A stretch of 64,000 bases of DNA from Proteus vulgaris (GTDB taxonomy: Bacteria > Pseudomonadota > Gammaproteobacteria > Enterobacterales > Enterobacteriaceae), in contig NZ_JAEHOQ010000013.1 in assembly GCF_016239305.1 (NCBI RefSeq), positions 54,262-118,261 on the forward strand. Direction: 5' to 3'. Position 1 is the stretch's first letter; each line of letters begins with the position of its first letter. This document shows positions 60,718-64,000 of the stretch, piece by piece. Below the pieces are notes generated by a model. It ran no database searches. It saw only the letters and a program-made list of their open reading frames with translations, and had not been told where the DNA came from. The position numbers and the translations under genes were made by a program.

Positions 60718-61638
60718 CTATTTCACAAATAGCGTATACCATTGCTGTATATCTCTGATTATTTCGCTTGTTAAACGTTCACCTTGTTCATTATAAAATC
60801 CATGATCTAATTTATCGTATTTAATAAACTTCACATTAGGTTGGTTAATATCTTGGCTTAGTTGATGGAAGGTATCCACGTTTACATTTGTGTCATTGAG
60901 TGTTTGAATAATTAATACAGGGGTGTGTTGATTACTTTTAATTGTTTTAAGCAAATCAATAGCAAAAAATTGTTGCCACCATATTTTACTGTGTTCACTT
61001 ATAAATTGTTCATCATCAATTTGATTATTTTTTATTGCATCAGCAAATTGTTGAAAGCCGTTTATTGCATCTTCAACGTGTTCTTTCGGCGTAGTATGGC
61101 GGATATTATAAAGAACATCATCAAGAAAAAAACGCCCGCCTCCATTTAGAGCAATAGCTGCTTTAATATCATTGCGTTTCGCTACCACTAAATGCACCAT
61201 CGTAGCACCTTCACTTCCCCCAATTAAAATAATATTTTGATACTGTGGCGATAATTTATCTAAAACAACTTCATAATCTTCAGTTCGTTGTTTCGGATTA
61301 TCATGAAGCTTATAGTTTATAGGGCAATCAAGACGCTCGTTATTATATTGAGAATAGGGTAATTGCGCTGTAATGCCGTACTTTTCTATCATTAAAACAT
61401 CACTATCAGGTAACCATTTGCCAAATGTCTCTTGGATAAATGTGTTGTTTTTAATGCTATTACAATCAGAACCTTGCATTAAGACTAATAATGTTTGGTT
61501 TTTTTCAGCTCGTTTATCCAAATAGTAATGTATTTTACTTCCATCTTCACGAGGTAAGTTATGCGTTGAAATATCAGCATAGCTTGTGAAAGAAGGCAAT
61601 AAAAAAGCAGAAAATAAAGCGAGAGATGAAATACGCAT
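60718..61638 (-). CDS. Secreted alpha/beta hydrolase, function unknown
   Basis: The 306-residue protein has a signal peptide (MRISSLALFSAFLLPSFTSYA, cleavage near residue 21), so it is probably periplasmic or secreted. The alpha/beta hydrolase core is visible: nucleophile elbow LIGGSEGATMVH (Ser about 145), then an Asp in LIIQTLNDTNVNV and a His in KLDHGFY, fitting a catalytic triad. I do not recognise the family. The gene lies upstream of fetAB on the same strand, 85 bases before the fetA start, which has its own promoter. Confidence 0.78.
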   Translation of the reverse strand: MRISSLALFSAFLLPSFTSYADISTHNLPREDGSKIHYYLDKRAEKNQTLLVLMQGSDCNSIKNNTFIQETFGKWLPDSDVLMIEKYGITAQLPYSQYNNERLDCPINYKLHDNPKQRTEDYEVVLDKLSPQYQNIILIGGSEGATMVHLVVAKRNDIKAAIALNGGGRFFLDDVLYNIRHTTPKEHVEDAINGFQQFADAIKNNQIDDEQFISEHSKIWWQQFFAIDLLKTIKSNQHTPVLIIQTLNDTNVNVDTFHQLSQDINQPNVKFIKYDKLDHGFYNEQGERLTSEIIRDIQQWYTLFVK

Positions 61639-61732
61639 GATAACCTTATTGAATTTTATAGGGATACAGAATAGGGATTTAAATTAAGTATAACTTTTTA
61701 AGTGAATAAAGTTTCTTATAAAGAATAAATGG

Positions 61733-61756
61733 TAAAAAGCCTGAAATACTCAGGCT
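61733..61756 (-). terminator. Terminator of the Rob-like regulator gene
   Basis: agcctga (61738-61744) pairs with tcaggct (61750-61756), 5-base loop, five T on the minus strand. It lies 15 bases past the stop. Confidence 0.85.
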
Positions 61757-61770
61757 ATCTGGTACGGCTA

Positions 61771-62685
61771 TCAGTGAATTGGAACGAAATAATCTATTTC
61801 TAAGGTTTTTGGTAATTCCATTAAATCGATGTCTGTTTCTATACTAATATACTTTTCGATATCAGCACCTAAACGACGACATAGACCTAAAGCAGGAAGG
61901 GTATAAAAATAAATTTTCATCGCAAATTGCTTATATTCTTCCAGTGTTCCTTTAAATTGAAATCTAACATAACGGCCCGATCCTATGAGTTTTTTTCTAA
62001 AGCCACTGGTTTTTGTAAAATGATCTAAGCTATTTAAACCAATCTCATAGTCAATTTGGATTTTATTTTTACGTAGCGTATTAGGTTGATATGAAATCAG
62101 CACTGTACTTTCTGTAAAATTCTTATCGGTATACAGTAAAAAATCATTCCAAAATTGATGGCGAATATCTTCATGTAATTTGCCAATATCTTCGATAGAA
62201 CAAAAATATTGGTATTGCATACCATAAACATAACTTTCTGGCAGATCCATAATCTTAGGAATAGGCAAGTCAGTGACATCAAAATTAATTGGTGGTTGAA
62301 AATTATCACCACAAAGATTATCAAGTTTGCGATATTCAGTGGGTGTGACGCCAAACGTGGCTTTAAAGCGACGTGTAAATGATTGCTGAGAATCAAACTG
62401 ATAACGTAGTGCCACAGTCAGAATAGGCAATTTTGTTAATCGTAATTCGGTTGCTGCTTTTGTTAGACGTCGCCCACGAATATATGAAGCTAATGTTAAA
62501 CCTGTTGCCTGTTTAAAGACTCGCTGTAAATGCCACTTTGTATAGCCAGATTTAATCGCAACATCATCAAGTAGCAACGGTTTTTCCAGATTTACCTCAA
62601 TCCAGAGAAGAAGTTCTTTGATAATTTCTATATTAAATGTGGATAAGGTATTTAAGGGAGCAAACCCATTGTACGGAGATGACAT
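61771..62685 (-). CDS. AraC-family regulator of the Rob/SoxS/MarA type with GyrI-like domain
   Basis: The 304-residue protein has two AraC helix-turn-helix motifs near the N-terminus (LLLDDVAIKSGYTKWHLQRVFKQATG and ALRYQFDSQQSFTRRFKATFGVTPTEYR, residues about 35-125). A C-terminal GyrI-like effector domain of about 170 residues follows. The layout and sequence resemble Rob, which activates multidrug and stress genes. It may be Rob itself or a paralogue; about 18 extra residues precede the HTH. Divergent from a TetR gene. Confidence 0.88.
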   Translation of the reverse strand: MSSPYNGFAPLNTLSTFNIEIIKELLLWIEVNLEKPLLLDDVAIKSGYTKWHLQRVFKQATGLTLASYIRGRRLTKAATELRLTKLPILTVALRYQFDSQQSFTRRFKATFGVTPTEYRKLDNLCGDNFQPPINFDVTDLPIPKIMDLPESYVYGMQYQYFCSIEDIGKLHEDIRHQFWNDFLLYTDKNFTESTVLISYQPNTLRKNKIQIDYEIGLNSLDHFTKTSGFRKKLIGSGRYVRFQFKGTLEEYKQFAMKIYFYTLPALGLCRRLGADIEKYISIETDIDLMELPKTLEIDYFVPIH

Positions 62686-62743
62686 GATAATTTCCTGAAA
62701 ATATTTTGTTCAGTTTACACGAAACTGATACCCATATATTATT

Positions 62744-62760
62744 ACATACTTATGGTATGT
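62744..62760. promoter_or_regulatory. Palindromic operator between the Rob-like and TetR genes
   Basis: ACATAC-TTATG-GTATGT, a 17-bp palindrome with perfect 6-bp half-sites, 15 bases before the TetR start. A partial outer repeat (ATACCCATA at about 62728) may extend it. Confidence 0.55.
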
Positions 62761-62775
62761 TTTAAGGGTTTTATC

Positions 62776-63393
62776 ATGAAAATAAAATCACGGCAACAAG
62801 AGAATTCAGAACAAACACGCACGGCGTTACGTGAAGCAGCACAAGAACTATTTATAAATCAAAACTATTGTGATGTTTCCATTGATGAAATATCACGTCA
62901 TGCAAGAGTAACGAAAGGGGCGTTTTATCATCATTTTAGTAATAAGAAAGCACTACTAAAAGAGTGCTATCTTTTTCAAGTTGATAAAGTCATGAAGCAA
63001 CTGGTTAAAATACCTATTTATGATGATAAATGGCAAGAGCTTGAGGTTATTTTTAGTTTTTGTGTTGATCATATTTACCAACATAAAGATAAGCTTATTC
63101 CGTTACAAGAGATTATTTCTGTTTTAGGCTGGAAGGAATGGGATGAAATTGATGCACAAATTCTCATTCCTCGAATCAAATCCTGTGTAGAAACGCTCTA
63201 TTCTAAACAAGAAATTTGTACTTACTCTCCTGATATTGTCGTTAATTTAATCTATGGCTTTCTCACGCATATCGCGATTAACTTAAAAAATGAAGCAACA
63301 TTATCAGAAAATGCCTGCAAGGATTTCAAGAGGATCTTTTTTGATTTTCTGATGGGAATAAAACAATCTTCAGCAAATACGAAAAACAATTAA
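62776..63393 (+). CDS. TetR-family transcriptional regulator
   Basis: I start it at ATG 62776 (MKIKSRQQENSEQTRTALRE) after AAGGG; an ATG at 62752 falls in the operator palindrome. The 205-residue protein has the TetR helix-turn-helix (AAQELFINQNYCDVSIDEISRHARVTKGAFYHHFSNKKALLKECY). The C-terminal ligand domain has no family I recognise. The palindrome upstream suggests autoregulation, perhaps also of the divergent Rob-like gene. Confidence 0.85.
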   Translation: MKIKSRQQENSEQTRTALREAAQELFINQNYCDVSIDEISRHARVTKGAFYHHFSNKKALLKECYLFQVDKVMKQLVKIPIYDDKWQELEVIFSFCVDHIYQHKDKLIPLQEIISVLGWKEWDEIDAQILIPRIKSCVETLYSKQEICTYSPDIVVNLIYGFLTHIAINLKNEATLSENACKDFKRIFFDFLMGIKQSSANTKNN

Positions 63394-63460
63394 TAGCACA
63401 AAAAATATAATAATTTGATGTACATTGGAACAAGATTATAAAACATAAGGATACGCTGTT

Positions 63461-63949
63461 ATGACAATAGAAGTACCTAAAAGCCATTTCACCGCAACAG
63501 GTATTGTATTTAATCAACAAGGGCAATTTCTTTTCCATTTACATCCCAAAATAGGATATTGGCTACCACCAGGAGGCCATATCGAAGAAAATGAAGAACC
63601 ACAAAACGCCGCGTTAAGAGAAATAGAAGAAGAAACGGGCTTATTGTGTGAATGCTTGTGTTATCAACCGGAATTTAACCTTGGCTTAAATCTTGATCTA
63701 AATAATAGTGATGTTATTGAGCTTGTTAAACCCCTTGCCATTTTAAAAGAGCCTATTCACGATAAAAAACAAGGGTTTCATTATCACATTGATATGATTT
63801 ACCTTTGTAAGCCGCTAGAAAATAGCCAATTGACAAATAAATCTTTCCAATGGCTATCTTTAGACGAACTAAAAAAAAGAGAAGCACCATTAAATGTGAT
63901 AAGACTTATTGAACTAACTGAAAAGTTATTAATAAAAAAAATTATTTAA
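63461..63949 (+). CDS. Nudix hydrolase, substrate unknown
   Basis: The 162-residue protein has a perfect Nudix box, GHIEENEEPQNAALREIEEETGL (G-x5-E-x7-REU-x-EE-x-GU), at about residues 39-61, preceded by PKIGYWLPPGG. Enzymes of this type hydrolyse nucleoside diphosphate-linked compounds. AAGGA lies 10 bases before the ATG. It is 67 bases downstream of the TetR gene on the same strand, possibly cotranscribed. No terminator is visible before the window end. Confidence 0.87.
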   Translation: MTIEVPKSHFTATGIVFNQQGQFLFHLHPKIGYWLPPGGHIEENEEPQNAALREIEEETGLLCECLCYQPEFNLGLNLDLNNSDVIELVKPLAILKEPIHDKKQGFHYHIDMIYLCKPLENSQLTNKSFQWLSLDELKKREAPLNVIRLIELTEKLLIKKII

Positions 63950-64000
63950 ATTTCTCAATAAAACTAAATTAATCTTATTAGGTAAGCAATAAAGATGGTT

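Overview
The window looks like core chromosome of an AT-rich enterobacterium of the Proteus type (order Enterobacterales, probably Morganellaceae). The basis is that nearly every housekeeping protein lines up end to end with its E. coli counterpart, while intergenic DNA is very AT-rich and gene order is only partly that of E. coli. The genus is an inference from protein similarity and base composition. No ribosomal RNA operon, prophage, insertion sequence or CRISPR array is visible.

Layout. 1-7560: ispE (cut by the window edge) and lolB on the minus strand, then the plus-strand hemA-prfA-prmC-sirB1-kdsA-yhcC run. 7708-13880: dauA, a tRNA-Ser(GGA), ghrA, a 2-oxoglutarate/iron oxygenase, the TorD-like ycdY and the lipoprotein yceB. 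13922-19031: mdtH, rimJ, a divergent GNAT/TetR pair sharing twin operators, and murJ. 19032-20060: about 1 kb almost without genes, at a junction where E. coli would have flagellar genes on both sides. 20061-28995: a small lipoprotein, argS, yecM, cutC, an ABC-F ATPase with a structured leader, an orphan membrane protein, cmoAB and yecN. 29262-44111: a block collinear with E. coli, aspS-nudB-yebC-ruvC-ruvAB-znuBC/znuA-mepM-lpxM-pykA-hexR-zwf. 44400-45463: mdtJI behind a long leader carrying upstream ORFs. 45781-57800: yoaB, yoaA, tsaB, yeaY, fadD, rnd, minCDE, ycgL, an MltB-like transglycosylase, ycgM and ycgN. 57864-63949: a more variable tail with phzF-like, a decayed Serratia-type nuclease remnant, fetAB, a secreted hydrolase, a Rob-like regulator, a TetR regulator and a Nudix hydrolase.

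Regulation that can be read from the DNA: a Zur palindrome between znuCB and znuA, a LexA box before ruvA (overlapping the ruvC terminator), a HexR-like box before zwf, a FadR-like box before fadD, a Fur-like box on the fetAB promoter, twin 16-bp TetR operators at 16.7 kb, a further palindrome before the TetR gene at 62.7 kb, and many clear intrinsic terminators.

The observations most worth following are the two-uORF leader of mdtJI, the mutually exclusive stems in the ABC-F leader, the nuclease pseudogene at 59.0 kb (30 residues align without a gap to the Serratia nuclease active site, with two glutamine-to-stop changes), and the murJ-argS junction. I did not find a complete, clearly new multi-gene system.
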